Below are positions 34,491-46,129 of a stretch of DNA of 64,000 nt, piece by piece. Position numbers and translations under genes: made by a program. The notes under the pieces were generated by a model. It did no database searches and was not told the origin of the DNA. It saw only the letters and a program-made list of their open reading frames with translations. Origin of the DNA: Coenobita brevimanus (Eukaryota; Arthropoda; Malacostraca; Decapoda; Coenobitidae); the NCBI GenBank assembly GCA_032717465.1, contig CM064671.1, positions 52,258,498 through 52,322,497 on the forward strand, given 5' to 3'. Position 1 is the stretch's first letter, and each line of letters starts with the position of its first letter.

Positions 34491-35438
34491 TAAAAACGAT
34501 TATGGCACGTCTTTTATCTTCCTGTCTGTTCAATTTCTTCTTTTACGACGTTGATTAGAAGTGAAGAGGGACAAAGGCAAACAATAGGCCAAGAAGTTGC
34601 ATACTTGATAAACTCACTGACTCCGGGTTGTGATGTAGATTAAGATATGTCTCCCGAGCGCTTAACTTCAGGCGCCAGATCTTGGTGCAAGATGGCTGCG
34701 CCCATGCTTAGTGAATGACTGATTCTGCCTCAGCACCGTATCTTTAGGCACCGTTAGGAGATCCGGCGCCTTAAATGCTTAATGAATCCAGCCCCAGGTC
34801 TTCCTCTTCTATAGAATCACTAAATGAAGGGACAGAGGGTCCATGTGACAGTTTCAACCGCCTCCTCCAGCCCAGTGAGGCAGAAAAATGGCATGATTCC
34901 GCGACATTCTAAGGCTGTGATGCACAGTGGCACACTAATATTACCTAGCCATGCAAAACCAAAGTCAGTGCTATAACTGCTTGTGCACAATGTTGCCAAT
35001 ACATTAAGCTACTCCTAAGCAAAAAATTAGCTAGATTGCAACAGTTAGAGACGCGCTACAGTGCTCGAATTTTGCTGTTGGCACCATCATGTCGCTGGGA
35101 TTACTTGAGACGTTATGTACAGTCAGCACCATGCCGACGGCGGGATTGTATGGGTTAAGTATTTGGTGAACTCATTTCCTTTTGGTCGATTCTCGCTCAC
35201 ATACTTCCTATCTCACACCCTGGCTTGGTGCTTCTATCTATCTATCTATGAGTTGTATTATTATAACATGGAGTCCTGACATGCAATCTGCAGGTGAAAT
35301 TTGTAAAAAAATAATTCTCATATACATGTTCTATGCAGGAAGGAATTGATCCTTTCAATCAAAATGTTGTCCTGACAAGGAAAGGCTTCATATCTCACTA
35401 TTAATATGTGAACAAAACTTACTATGTGAGGAACTTAC

Positions 35439-36523
35439 TATGGTATCAGAATGGAAGGTGTCTTCTCTCGTAGTTAGGATGCAGACAGGACACGCTGTGG
35501 GTGTTGCAGTTGACTGAACTACATCTTTTACTATACTTGTCATTGTTTCACTTCTGAAATTGCCTGAAACAAAGAAACATGTTGAGTTTACTTCATATAT
35601 GCATTAGAGTTCAGTATTGTCCATTTTGTTTGATTTCGTGCCTTAAACCCGAGACATCTGGACGATGTATGGATACATTGCCACGTTTTGTCACAGAGAC
35701 ACCGAACAACATATCCATACGTTTTGCAATTGTGAGGTCCGTCATTTTGCTCATTTTTCAAGTTTCATGGTGATTTTTGGTAGGCATATGTGGTAGACCT
35801 TCCTCTACCCAACGCCAGGTGGGGATAATGCCTGGCCCCATCTGATCCCCCCCTTCCCCCCACACGCCCTTCTCTCGGCAACTCACCTGTTAGCAGTGAC
35901 ATGACCAGTAAAGACATGTCGCACCATGGTCTCTCTAATGACGAAATTCAATGCGAAAGTGATTCCTGAGGTGGAGGACAAAGGAAGAAACAAGCCAGAG
36001 AAAGAAACAAGCAGAAGTGATGAGGCGGTAATGTTGTAAAAGAAGGTGCCATATGTTGATGTGTTTGGTGTGTGAACAACGCTTACATCGCCTATATTAT
36101 TGTCTGAAAACCAATATACTCTTGTACTACATAGAAATTTGTACCAAATAATTAAATATCTAACCAACTATGAACGGTTTGGAATAGTTACCCCTCTCAT
36201 AGAAAACGTTTTCTCTGGAGCCTGGCCTGAGAGAACACAGTACCAAGGTGAAGGTACAGTTACCTGTATCGTATTTATAAACTCAACTGAGCACTTTCTC
36301 GCTGAATTTTCGATGTATCTTATAAAAAAAAAAAAAAAACAGAGGTTTTAGCTAAAAAAAAAAAAAAATCTCAAAAATCTGCTGGGATTGGGGGGGGGGG
36401 ATTGGTGAAAAATTTGCCAGGATGCGGCGGGTTAAAACACTTCACTTTCTACTTACGATTAATGATGGGCAGTTTGTCTTCAGCAGCGATCACAACTAGA
36501 GTGACGAATGGGTAAATCATCAT
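35439..36523 (-). CDS. Candidate host gene, first three coding exons (secreted/membrane protein)
   Basis: Proposed exons (minus strand): 36523-36457, 35965-35887 and 35553-35439, 87 codons in all. Exon 1 sits behind a TTTTTTTTTCAG acceptor at 36538, starts MMIYPFVTLVVIAA (a good signal peptide) and ends at donor C|GTAAGT. Exon 2 follows a long pyrimidine tract with CCACCTCAG and ends AACAG|GTGAGT. Exon 3 follows CAATTTCAG and ends ATA|GTAAGT. Phases 1, 2 and 0 join without a stop. Residues include TFALNFVIRETMVRHVFTG, SETMTSIVKDVVQS and TACPVCILTTRED. The signal peptide plus this IV-DVV...P-C-LT style is reminiscent of crustacean ionotropic-receptor N-termini, but that is speculative. A longer exon 2 (acceptor near 36106) keeps the same frame. 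Later exons were not found. Confidence 0.45.
36330..36440. other. A- and G-rich block ending GGGTTAA
   Basis: Two A-runs (36325-36339 and 36354-36367), a G10 run near 36390 and then GGCGGGTTAA at about 36426-36435, a piggyBac-style right end. No matching left end was found. It lies in the proposed intron 1. Confidence 0.3.
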
Positions 36524-36599
36524 TTTCCTGAATTGATCTGAAAAAAAAAGATGTTATTTTCATTATCATCATCTGCTGGACATCATCAGTTAATAACTG

Positions 36600-37028
36600 C
36601 CCTAATCCATATCTCACTAAAAACTTCGGCCAGTATTCTCGTCGGTTAAAGAGGCTTTGTAGCAACTCTTCCTAGTCAGCTTTTTCCTGTAGCTTATATG
36701 GCAAGACAGTAATATACACGTTTGTAATGTGATATGTGTCGATGTTGCTAAGGAAATACTAAGCAGCAAAAAGAATATTGCAAAAGAAGAGGCTAGTCAG
36801 AAGACGATTTCTATTGTTCAAGTGTTAACCTACTAAGTATGTAAACTGATACCCTTATCTTTCGAATGAATCAAACAAATTTGGACTTTTTTTTTTTTTT
36901 TCCCTCATATTTGGACCAAGCTTACAGGAGTGAAGCAGTATGATATCGATGTACTGTGACCATGTTTCAGTCTGATATCAGCCTAATATTAGTGATCATT
37001 CTTTTTATTAACCTACAACAACAGCAAC

Positions 37029-37060
<32 letters not shown>

Positions 37061-37085
37061 TAAACTCTGTAATTGTACTATGGAC
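36600..37085. other. Upstream flank of the candidate gene; no coding content
   Basis: Contains a T-run at 36890-36903 and an (AAT)n array at 37028-37060. No promoter element could be supported. Confidence 0.35.
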
Positions 37086-37952
37086 AATCTAGTCTCCACC
37101 TACTGTTTCTTCGTGACCTTGATCCCACAGGAAAGATTTGATTTTTTATCGGCAATGGTCCATGACAGGATGCATAACCTGAGCCCTTGAGATTCCTTGC
37201 ACAGCCCCCAGTTCTTTTTAAATTGTCGTGAGGGTCCGGTGTTGGAACAGTAATGATCAGTTACTTACCTTTATTCTGCAGCCACAATGAGATAACTTCA
37301 TCATGTGGTAGGTATATTTGATATAAACAACATCTGAAGACCCTAAGGTAACTTCTTATGTAAAATCAACAATGAATCAGACAAAGGTGTTGATGATTGA
37401 ATTTGTCTGCTACTGTTTCTTACAATGACCTTCACCCCATTGGGGAGAATTGCAGTTTTTTTTTTTTTTTTAACCCTTACACCAAGGTCATGTTTTTGCT
37501 CTCCTTGCATGTCCCGCGAGGATATTCGCGCTCCGACTGACTTTAAAAATATTTGCCAAAAATCAGTTATTAGTCCTAGAATATTATACTTATATGGGCC
37601 TATGGCATATACCTCGAGCTTTCTCCTAGGATGTTTGTTGAGCCTTCGTCGAGTACCGTAGGACTTGTGGAGACTTCTGAAGTAGTGTAACGAATTCTCC
37701 ACATTACACTTTCCGACACCCTGTAATATGATTACCACAGCCTGTTACTATCACTAGAAACACTATTCTATGATTTTCATTTAGTTTGGAGGCTATACAC
37801 CAAAAATAAATAAATAAATAAATAAAACACTGTGAAAGCAATGAAAATTACGAGCAAGTACGAGCTTCCCACTTGCGCTCGTTCCCCGCTGGTATTCTAT
37901 CATTTATTATTCATAAACACACTCACACTTTATATTCCTATTACTTTATTAC

Positions 37953-37957
<5 letters not shown>

Positions 37958-38046
<89 letters not shown>
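37958..38046. repeat. (TA)n microsatellite
   Basis: About 40 TA units with one CAG interruption near 37997. Confidence 0.95.
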
Positions 38047-38049
<3 letters not shown>

Positions 38050-38231
38050 TATTTATCCATAAGTTTCCTTCAGTAATAGTAGTTTATTTTCACTCCAGGC
38101 ATTAACTTTCTCATTCACTAACTAGCGTAGAGAGCAAAGCTTTGACTGCAGCTACTCCAAGTATTTGTACTCATACATTTATATTAGTAATTATTTACAT
38201 ATCTATTTTATTTACACTATGTTATACACTG

Positions 38232-38576
38232 TCACTTCCAGTAAATAAGGGTTCCTTTCCCTTGGAGCCAGGATGAACTTGGGACACTGAAGCACTCGTA
38301 GTTTATCACCATTTCCTCCACTGGCACATCACATGATTCACCAGAAAGATTGTAGTCACTGCCCATCATTATCATGGATAAATTAGCCAGATCACGCTTC
38401 ACAGCAGAGTCATTTAGTCCTTTACCCCTTCTCACACGAGGTTTAGTAGGGGTAGAGGTCACAGGGCCCTCTAGAAGCAGCGGAAATGGAGGGGCGCGAG
38501 TGCTACATGCTTTCATCTCAAGAAACAACACTGAACTAAATGACGAGGCGGATATGGGGCCGCCAAGGGTTGACAA
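38232..38576 (-). CDS. Unidentified 114-codon frame
   Basis: Not recognised. Mixed composition without low-complexity stretches: KACSTRAPPFPLLLEGPV, then RGKGLNDSAVKRDLANLSM and MGSDYNLSGESCDVPVEEM, ending LQGKGTLIYWK stop. It has no hydrophobic segment or known motif. It lies 1.7 kb upstream of the candidate host gene on the same strand and could be an exon or chance. Confidence 0.2.
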   Translation of the reverse strand: MSTLGGPISASSFSSVLFLEMKACSTRAPPFPLLLEGPVTSTPTKPRVRRGKGLNDSAVKRDLANLSMIMMGSDYNLSGESCDVPVEEMVINYECFSVPSSSWLQGKGTLIYWK

Positions 38577-39899
38577 CGTCAGTGAGGTGACAGCTGCTAA
38601 TTTATATGCTGTGAAATGATTGGCTGGAAATTAGGTAGTTCCAGGTGAATCTAAATATCATTTAGGCTTCTCCTTTCCTTTCTTATATATATATTTATTA
38701 CGAGAATAGATTATACGGCATATTTCAAGGGGAAATTACCAGGGAAAATTAGCGAACAAGTGCACGTGGGGTGTTGGCAGGTGATAATTAGCCAACTCCA
38801 AGTGTATGGCACTATCAGTTACCTTATTATTTTTTGGTATATATTATATTTTATAAGAATAGGGCATAGGGCTTATTTCAATGGATGAAATCAGTGGAAA
38901 ATTCCGGGTAAGATTTGTTTAGCACAGCGCAGCCGGGCAGATGAAAGGAGTGGGTAATGGAGGGAGGTAGGGAGGGGAGTCAAGAACTGGGATAAATAGC
39001 TAAATTGTCAACAATGGATTGAAGTACAGATGTCATTAGGAGTGCTGACTATTGTTGGACACCGGCAGTACTGATAGATGATACAAGCCACCACTTGAAA
39101 GCCCAGGAGAATTCAAAATAACATAGAATTGCAAAAGTGACGCCCCGCAGTATGATCCATTGCACTTGAGCATCACGAAATTGACGCCCCGCGGTTAAGG
39201 GGTTAATCAGCAATGGCCCATTCCAGGACAAATAACCTGGGCCCTTCAGATTCCTTGCACAGTCTCTGATTGTCCTGGAATTGTTGAGAGACACTGAGTT
39301 GAGAAAGATAATAACAATACCAGCAACAACAATAGTTTGAGACTAATAATAACAACAAGAACTCTTGACAGTAACTGTCCTGCGGACTGTCAGTAGTCTC
39401 AAGCTATTGTTTCTTACAATGACCTTGACCCCATTAGGGAGATTTGGTATTTTTTAAGAAAACGAAATAAACTCCTAGGAATCAGTCAAACAAGTTTCAT
39501 TTTCAGATTACTTACTCAGGGACCATTGAAATCCCCAGTAGACACAACCAGCTTCCCCCATTCACTCTTAATACCGATATGACTCCATCTGTCACTGAAC
39601 ATAAAGAATTTGAAATTGTTATTCTATTAGTAATAGCCCATGCCAGGACACATAACCTGGGCCCTTCAGATTCCTACCACAGCCTCTGGTTCTCCTGGAA
39701 TCGTCACAAGAATTTGAGACCAGAATATTAATAATACCAGCAAAGACACTAATAATAATAAAAATATTGACACGTACAAAGATCTCCAGCTATGGTAATA
39801 GATGAGGATCAATAATAACTAGAAGACTGTAACTGTCAGTTACTGATTCCACCCATAAGGATATTGTTGAACTTACGTTTTTTGAAATAACTCAAAAAC

Positions 39900-40310
39900 C
39901 ATAGGTCAAACTGCCACTAAAAAGTAAACAGATCTGGTCCAGGCCAAGACAATATATACTTCTAGCACCAAGAAGTGCCTCATTCATATTCTTTTTTTTT
40001 GCAATATCGAAGTGCGATTGCAAATTTTTGAAAATTGCCATTTCCAAAATATAGCAATGTCACGCTTGAATGCCCTTCATTTTTTTCAATATAAATTATT
40101 GGAAAAACATTTCATTATGGGATTTCCGCCTATGTTTATGTTTCTATGATAGTTTTTGAGGAGAGTGACTTTGAAAAATTTTGATTTTTTTATATTTTTG
40201 GACCTGTGACCTTGAAAGTAGGTTAATGTCACTGACTGGGCAATGCAATGTTGTCAGGGTGCTGTACATCCTCAATAGGTATGATGGAAAATGGAGACGA
40301 AAGTGTTGGA

Positions 40311-40349
<39 letters not shown>

Positions 40350-41775
40350 CTTAGTTACCCATTTACTTATTGTGTAGCTGGAATACGGAAGCTTCTTTAT
40401 ACCACTTTATGGTATATAAAATACGAAATTTGGGCACCACAAACAAGTCTGTGACTTACAAAAGTAGTTCATGGTCATTCATATTCGTAACATGTAGCTT
40501 CTTGTGTAATATCAACAAGATCAGAAGACAAAGTTGCAAACGAACGCATTGTTATAGTCTATATTTGTCTCAATAACTGACTAACCTAATGCTTAACTGC
40601 AACCATATTCCTTTCAGCTAATAAGGGAGAGCATTGCTCTGCTTCTGTAAAGTTACAGCTTTACAGCTTTCATGGTTTCCTCTAAATCGTGCAACAAAGA
40701 AATAACTAATCAGATTTTGAATTCGGTACTTTCCACTAGGCCAAATGGCAAAATATTCAGCCAAAATCATCAGCAAGCTTTTTTATTACAGGATGTTTAA
40801 CCAAATTGCTGTATCTCAATTAGTTTCTTAGACATTTCAATTTCAAATATGCAGTATTTCCGCCAAAAAATGAGTAGATGACCTTCAAAAATAAGTCAGA
40901 AGTACTTGGGCTATCCTAGATTACCTTCCTATATAACATCACCAAGATCTTTAAAAAAAAAGTGCAAAGTGAAAATACAGTATAATAATGATACTCACGA
41001 AAACAATAAGTTTCACCATTTCTATGGAGAAGCTTAATTTTATATTTTAAAAATTAATTTTCAAATAATTTTCCTTTTGAGACGTGCAAAATATGCTAAA
41101 AATAATGAATATTCGGAAACGTTCATTTCGTTTTTTAGATGTGCAAAGTATACTTACAGAAGATGAATATTCGGCTGGAGTAGGCTTTTCCACTGTTTCT
41201 TTTCCTTTTTCACTGCTTTTTTTCATGTTTCCTGCTTCCTAAGATGCTTGCGAGTATGCTATGGGAGTTCTTCATCACTTTCCCAGTCACTGACACTTAT
41301 AGCAAAGGATATAATGCACACACTATGGAGAAAAAGAAAAAAAAATAACTTGGAAATAGTGGCAACATTCTGGCCACTGATATCTTACACTGAGGTGGTG
41401 TTCGGTGGTGTGCAGTGGGTGGCTTGTGATTGGCTAAGCTGTGGGAGAGTACCGACGTGCGCTCACTGGCTGCCACGCACAGAGGCCCCGCCCCTCTGCC
41501 CCTCCTATGGAGAGTTGATCTGAGGTTTTCCACCTGTGAAACTACGGAGTTCTAGGCTATCTACAACCTGCTGCATAGTCGATTTTTGCCTGAAAAATCA
41601 CACCACGTCATATTGGAAGGCTTGAACTATCTTTTCCCAGGAGGATCTACATTTCTGTCATTTCAGGGTTATGTTTCTCTGGATCTAGAAGCCTCAGTTA
41701 AGTTCCCTTGAAGATTCCTTGAATGGCTTTGGGTGTGTTACTGAGATGGTGTCTTATTTCGCTGAGATGTTGCAC
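39900..41775. other. No gene recognised
   Basis: AT-rich sequence with an (AAT)n array at 40311-40348. A GC-richer patch near 41395-41520 encodes nothing recognisable. Confidence 0.4.
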
Positions 41776-41779
41776 TCAC

Positions 41780-44660
41780 CAGCCCTGTTACCCATTACAA
41801 GAATGAAAGACCAGTTTCCTTAACATTAGGTTCCTTGATGTAACTCTGAGTGCAGTTCCGGATTGAGACCCAAATGAGTCGCCCTCTCCTGGTTTCAATG
41901 CTATTGTGGGGATACACAGTATGTAGAAGCGTATCAGAGGGTGCAGCTCATGCGTGACTGGTTTAAAGGACACCAGATATTCATCCTGGAAGGGTTATGT
42001 TTCCATCATCAACTCAAGACTTCCCTCCCTCAGGTGTGGAACCAGGTGAGGAAAATTTCAGGATAATTTACCATTCCTGCCTCTCTGGATCCTTTTGCTG
42101 TTGTAGAGTTGTTTGTAGGTCATTTTGCCTATATCTCATAGAAGGAAACAGCTTTGTCTTTGGCATGCCACATTCGGCACTTAGAATGTCATGGTCTCTG
42201 TTTTGCCCCTTCTGGGGGAGTCTTATATTTTCTATTCTCTATCTCTGAACTTCAAGCAGCTTTGTCACGGTACCATGATTTCTCTTCTGGTTGTGTTGAT
42301 ACTCCTAATGCCTTTTTACACCACCTGCCTGATGAGTCCCTTTCATTTTTACTGCCAATGTTTAATACAATCTGGTGTACTGGTGAATTTCCGCCTTCTT
42401 GGGGTGTTGCTGTGGTAATCCCAATCCCCAAGCAATGTGACAAATCATCGGCCTATCTCTTTGAAGTCTTGTATGAGTAAGGTCTTGGAGAAGATGGTCT
42501 ATGGTAGGATTATGCAGTTTTCAGAGAGAGGTGATTTCTTAGTCTCTGTCCAGTATGGTTTTCATAAAAGCATTACATTTATGATGGCTTAATATCCTTG
42601 TAGTATTCTGTCTTTGAGGCATTTTCCACTAACATCACAATGTCACGGTCTTCTTCGATCTGAAAAAGGGATATTACTGCCGACGATCATGGTATTTTAT
42701 TTCCTCCTCTTCAGTTTGGTCTTAATGGGCAGTTGCCTATTTTTATTTAGCAGTTTTTACCTAACTGTTTATCAAAAGTTCGAATGGTGGAGGGGCGGGG
42801 GGCATTTTGGAACGCTCATGCCTTTCAAGATGGGGGTGCCACAGGGGAGTATCGTATGAGTTACTCCTTTGGTTTGGCCATTAAGATTGAAATATATGTA
42901 TTCCCAGATGGTGTATGCAACTCACTATATGTGGATGACCTTTCAGTTTCTGTCATTGCATCTCAATGTCTCAGGATGACGGGAAATTGTAGCTTGCTAT
43001 TAATAAAGTTTTACAGTGGACTGAGTCTCGTGGTTTCCTTTTTTCTCCTACAAAGACTGTAGCTATGCATATTTGTAGTCTTTGTTGGGTTCACAAAGAC
43101 CCTGACCTGTACCTCTATGGTCGCAGAATTTCCTACATGGAAGAGACTTGGTTTCTGGGTCTTGTATTTGATAGACAACTGACCTAAGTTACTCATATTC
43201 AGCATATTATGGCAGCTTTCATTAAAACCTTGAGTCTTTTGGGGTTTGACAACTGACCTGAGTTACTCATATTCAGCATGTTAAGGTAGCTTTCTTTAAA
43301 GCCTTGAGTCTTTTTGGGTTTTGGCTCATACCTCCTAGGGTGTTGACTGTCAGAGCCTCCTCTTGCATAGATCCGTTATTTTTTCTAAACATGAATATGG
43401 ATGTTATGTCTACTTCACTGTTTCAGATTATCATCTTCGAGTGTTAGATTTGGTGCTTTATGCTGGTGTTCATCTGGCAGCTGGGATATTCAGCTCATGG
43501 CCGATTTCGAGTTTGTTGAAGGATGCTGATGCCCACGCTTGGGATATACTTTGCCAGTCATTGACGTTGAGATGCTAATATTGTGTTCACCACATCCCAA
43601 AGTCAGTGGCTTGCCATGATCACTCATGGTTCCCGGTCTTCTGCTTATGACACTCGTCCTAGTTTCCCAAAGCCCTTTGATCTGTTATGTGTGCCTTCTC
43701 TCTTCCTAGGATGGTAGTTTGTCAGCATTAGATCCAAGGCATGTGATATTCTGTGGGTTTGTTGGTGGTAAAAAGAGCTTACTTCCCTCTCAGGTGACAT
43801 TCTCTCCCTTTTTAGAACATACCTTCGCTCATGAGGGTTCTGTTCCTGCATGTACTGATGGATTGAAGACTGATACTGGAGAAAGCTTTGTGACATCTTT
43901 GTCTTCAGTAGAGGCAGAACTTCCTGGCATCGCTTCTGTATTTATGATAGAACTGATTGCAATGTTTTTTTTACTCTCCAAGTAATTATTACTCTTCCCT
44001 AGTCTGTATTTTACTTTAACTCAGAATGTCTCCCACAGTACTCTATCTGCACTGAAGTCTTCATTCACCTCACTCACTTTTTTTTTTTTTTTTAATTAGA
44101 GTGGCTTTCCTTGGCTGTCGATTAGGATTTTGTTGGGTTCTTGCCTATGTGAGGATGTCTTGAAATCAGTGGGATGATCTGCTGAAATGGCAGCTTCTGT
44201 GGGATCCCATCATCGTCTGCATCAGCTGTCTGCGTATGATTATTACTCTTTTATACCTGGACGGGTTCGGCGTGTTGGCACACCACTGGGAAGCGATGGG
44301 GCCTAACAAGAAGCATGTTACTGGTGGCGAGGTTGGCTTCTTCACTTGATGAGGTTTATCTCAATGGGGGGAAACTGCTTTATGCTGGTTACGAATTGCC
44401 CACTCCCAATTTATGGATGGATTTTAAATGGAGGGAGTTTCATCTCCATTCTGTGGGGAATGCTTGGTCCCCCTAACTGTTTGGCTTTTGCTGGTGGAGT
44501 GCCCCAGTCTTGGGAATTTACAGTCAGTAACTGCCTGAGCATCAGACGAGTGATGGCTCGACACCATGTTTCGTCGGTGCTTGTGGAGGTGGCCCCTTGT
44601 ACGGAAAGGGGAAGCCTCAGCCTTGTGGAGGGAGATGGACTGCTTCATAAGATTTGTTAT
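41780..44660 (+). pseudogene. I/Jockey-type LINE ORF2, highly degraded
   Basis: A plus-strand mosaic of frames matches an ORF2 with reverse transcriptase and RNase H. Landmarks in order: a SWKGYVSIINSRLPS block (about 41975-42020), ELQAALSRYHDFSSG (42248-42295), IWCTGEFPPSWGVAVVIPIP (about 42372-42432), SLYVDDLSVSV (YVDD catalytic pair, about 42923-42955), a GVPQGSIV block (about 42835), YGRRISYMEETWFLGLVFD (about 43110-43170), and an RNase H segment CTDGLKTDTGESFVTS to LPGIAS (about 43850-43935). Dozens of stops and frame changes make it an old relic. A 60-base duplicated patch lies at 43175-43300. Confidence 0.8.
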
Positions 44661-44860
44661 TCATTGTTTTGTTTTTGATGTTTTGTGCATCTTTTTGGTA
44701 TTTCTTGTGATTTATTTTATTCATGTGTTTGTAGTGTTTATGTTTTTGTGTTTTAGATTCTTGCCTGCTTTTCTTCTTGGTAGTCATCTTTAACGGGACC
44801 TTCCTGGTGGCATATGACCCTGGCAGTTACGCTGCCATTTTTTTTTCTGATCAATTAATC

Positions 44861-44968
<108 letters not shown>

Positions 44969-44969
44969 G

Positions 44970-46125
44970 TATATGATACTGTGGCTGAAGGTACGGCGCT
45001 TACTGTGTTCCCCATTTTTCACTTTGTAATAACTGCATGCTTCGGCTTGCACTGCAACCAGCAAAGTATAGGACATTATTATTTTTTTTAATTTTTCTTC
45101 AGGCCCATTCTCATGTCTTCTGCAAATCACTTTCATCCACCAGTCACATGGTGCCATTATAGTCCACCATGATGTTACACGTTGAGATCTTTGCTTTCCT
45201 GGTTCATTTACCTACAGCAAACCATGTGCTTGAAACAGCAAGAAGTCAAGCTGTGTTATACAATGCTATCACAGGGGGAATGTCAGTCTCCAAGCCTTTT
45301 ATTCCCGTTAAAGTTTATTAATTCAAATTAGTGCACTTGGCCCAAACTGCATTTGTCAGTGACGTACTTGGCGCCACGAAAATCAGCATGATGCCTCAGG
45401 AGGAGGGGGGTGGGAATTGACCTATTTGTCATCTCATGTGGATTCCTTAGAGTGCACTTGCCTGTCTCAGTACAGCACTACCTGTGATAATAGCGTGAAC
45501 ACTTTTCTTCGTTTACTGTGCATTGATGTTTCTTTGTAAATACTTGTTAACATACATACTGTAACTATTATTTTTTACAGAATATTAGTACATTTCTTTC
45601 AAAACAGTTTGGCATAGAAGGAAATAATTTTAGCATGATAGTGGCTGTATGAATGTATTACTTCGCTAATATTTAGTGATAGAGAATACGGGGTAAAGAA
45701 AATTGCTATAGAAATATGTTCAGTCTTATATGATCAGATTATTTTTATATTATCTAATGATCTTCCAGCATGCCTTGCAAAGCATATATAACTCTGAAAA
45801 GTTTTTCCTAGTTTGTTCCCATTTTCCGCACCCATGTTGACAGATGATAATAGAATAAGTTATAAGTAACCATACATTTGAATAAAAAGTTTCCTGATTA
45901 TATTCCAAAAAAAAGTTAATGACATCAGGTTGAGGGAATTCATAATACAATGTACTGGGCAATGAAATGATTATATTTTTTATTATCAGTACGTATTATG
46001 TGCAGTGTACAATCTCCTGTTCCCTTATACTCTTCACGATTTGATTTTTCTTTTAACTATGTGAATTTCGTATAGTACACTTTGGTCGTACTGAATGGAA
46101 AAGAAAATCTATGCTGAGTTAGCAA
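44970..46125. other. No gene recognised
   Basis: AT-rich spacer with no motif-bearing frame. Confidence 0.45.
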
Positions 46126-46129
46126 CCCA

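Larger units (their letters stand above)
31594..34794. mobile_element. PIF/Harbinger element within copy B
   Basis: Terminal inverted repeats are GGGCTGGATTCACTAA on the left and GGGCTGGATTCATTAA on the opposite strand at the right. A 3-bp target duplication, CAG, sits at 31591-31593 and 34795-34797. Copy A shows the empty site with a single CAG. Inside are a Myb/SANT-like frame (32528-32842, plus) and a HARBI1-type transposase fragment (about 34208-34490, minus), the two-gene layout known for animal Harbingers. It also contains a TTAGG-like run, a (CA)n(TA)n array and the SINE copy 2. The transposase is incomplete, so it is not autonomous. Confidence 0.85.
31280..35154. mobile_element. Short piggyBac element, copy B, split by Harbinger
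   Basis: TTAA at 31276-31279 and 35155-35158. The left terminus starts CCCGTACCATTCCAGGC and the right ends in TGTATGGG. The outer parts 31280-31593 and 34798-35154 align with copy A (28460-29119) in the opposite orientation, including the ATTGAGAATGGGGATTCCCC-type block and the acidic frame. The middle is a 3.2-kb Harbinger element. Together the outer parts are about 670 bases, matching copy A's 660. Confidence 0.85.
37090..39870. repeat. Degenerate long-period repeat array
   Basis: Two blocks recur. Block X (TACTGTTTCTTACAATGACC, then a CCCATTGGGGA-like segment) is at about 37105, 37410 and 39405. Block Y (CATAACCTGGGCCCTTCAGA then TTCCTTGCACAGCC) is at about 37172, 39228 and 39655. Between copies lie AAT/AAC-rich segments (ACCAGCAACAACAATAG and similar) and GTAACTGTC blocks. 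Spacing is irregular because of insertions, including the (TA)n array. On the minus strand block Y reads RNLKGPGYLSWNGPLLI and variants, but stops differ between copies, so coding is unlikely. Confidence 0.6.

Noticed and set aside
35579..35773. 64-codon plus-strand frame as a gene
   Set aside because: It overlaps the intron and exon 3 region of the better-supported minus-strand model and has no motif.
36426..36435. Complete piggyBac element in the candidate intron
   Set aside because: Only a GGGTTAA-style right end is present; no left TTAA-CCC partner was found within range.
39182..39205. Second piggyBac-like end (GCGGTTAAGGGGTTAA)
   Set aside because: Terminus-like but unpaired, and located inside the degenerate repeat array.
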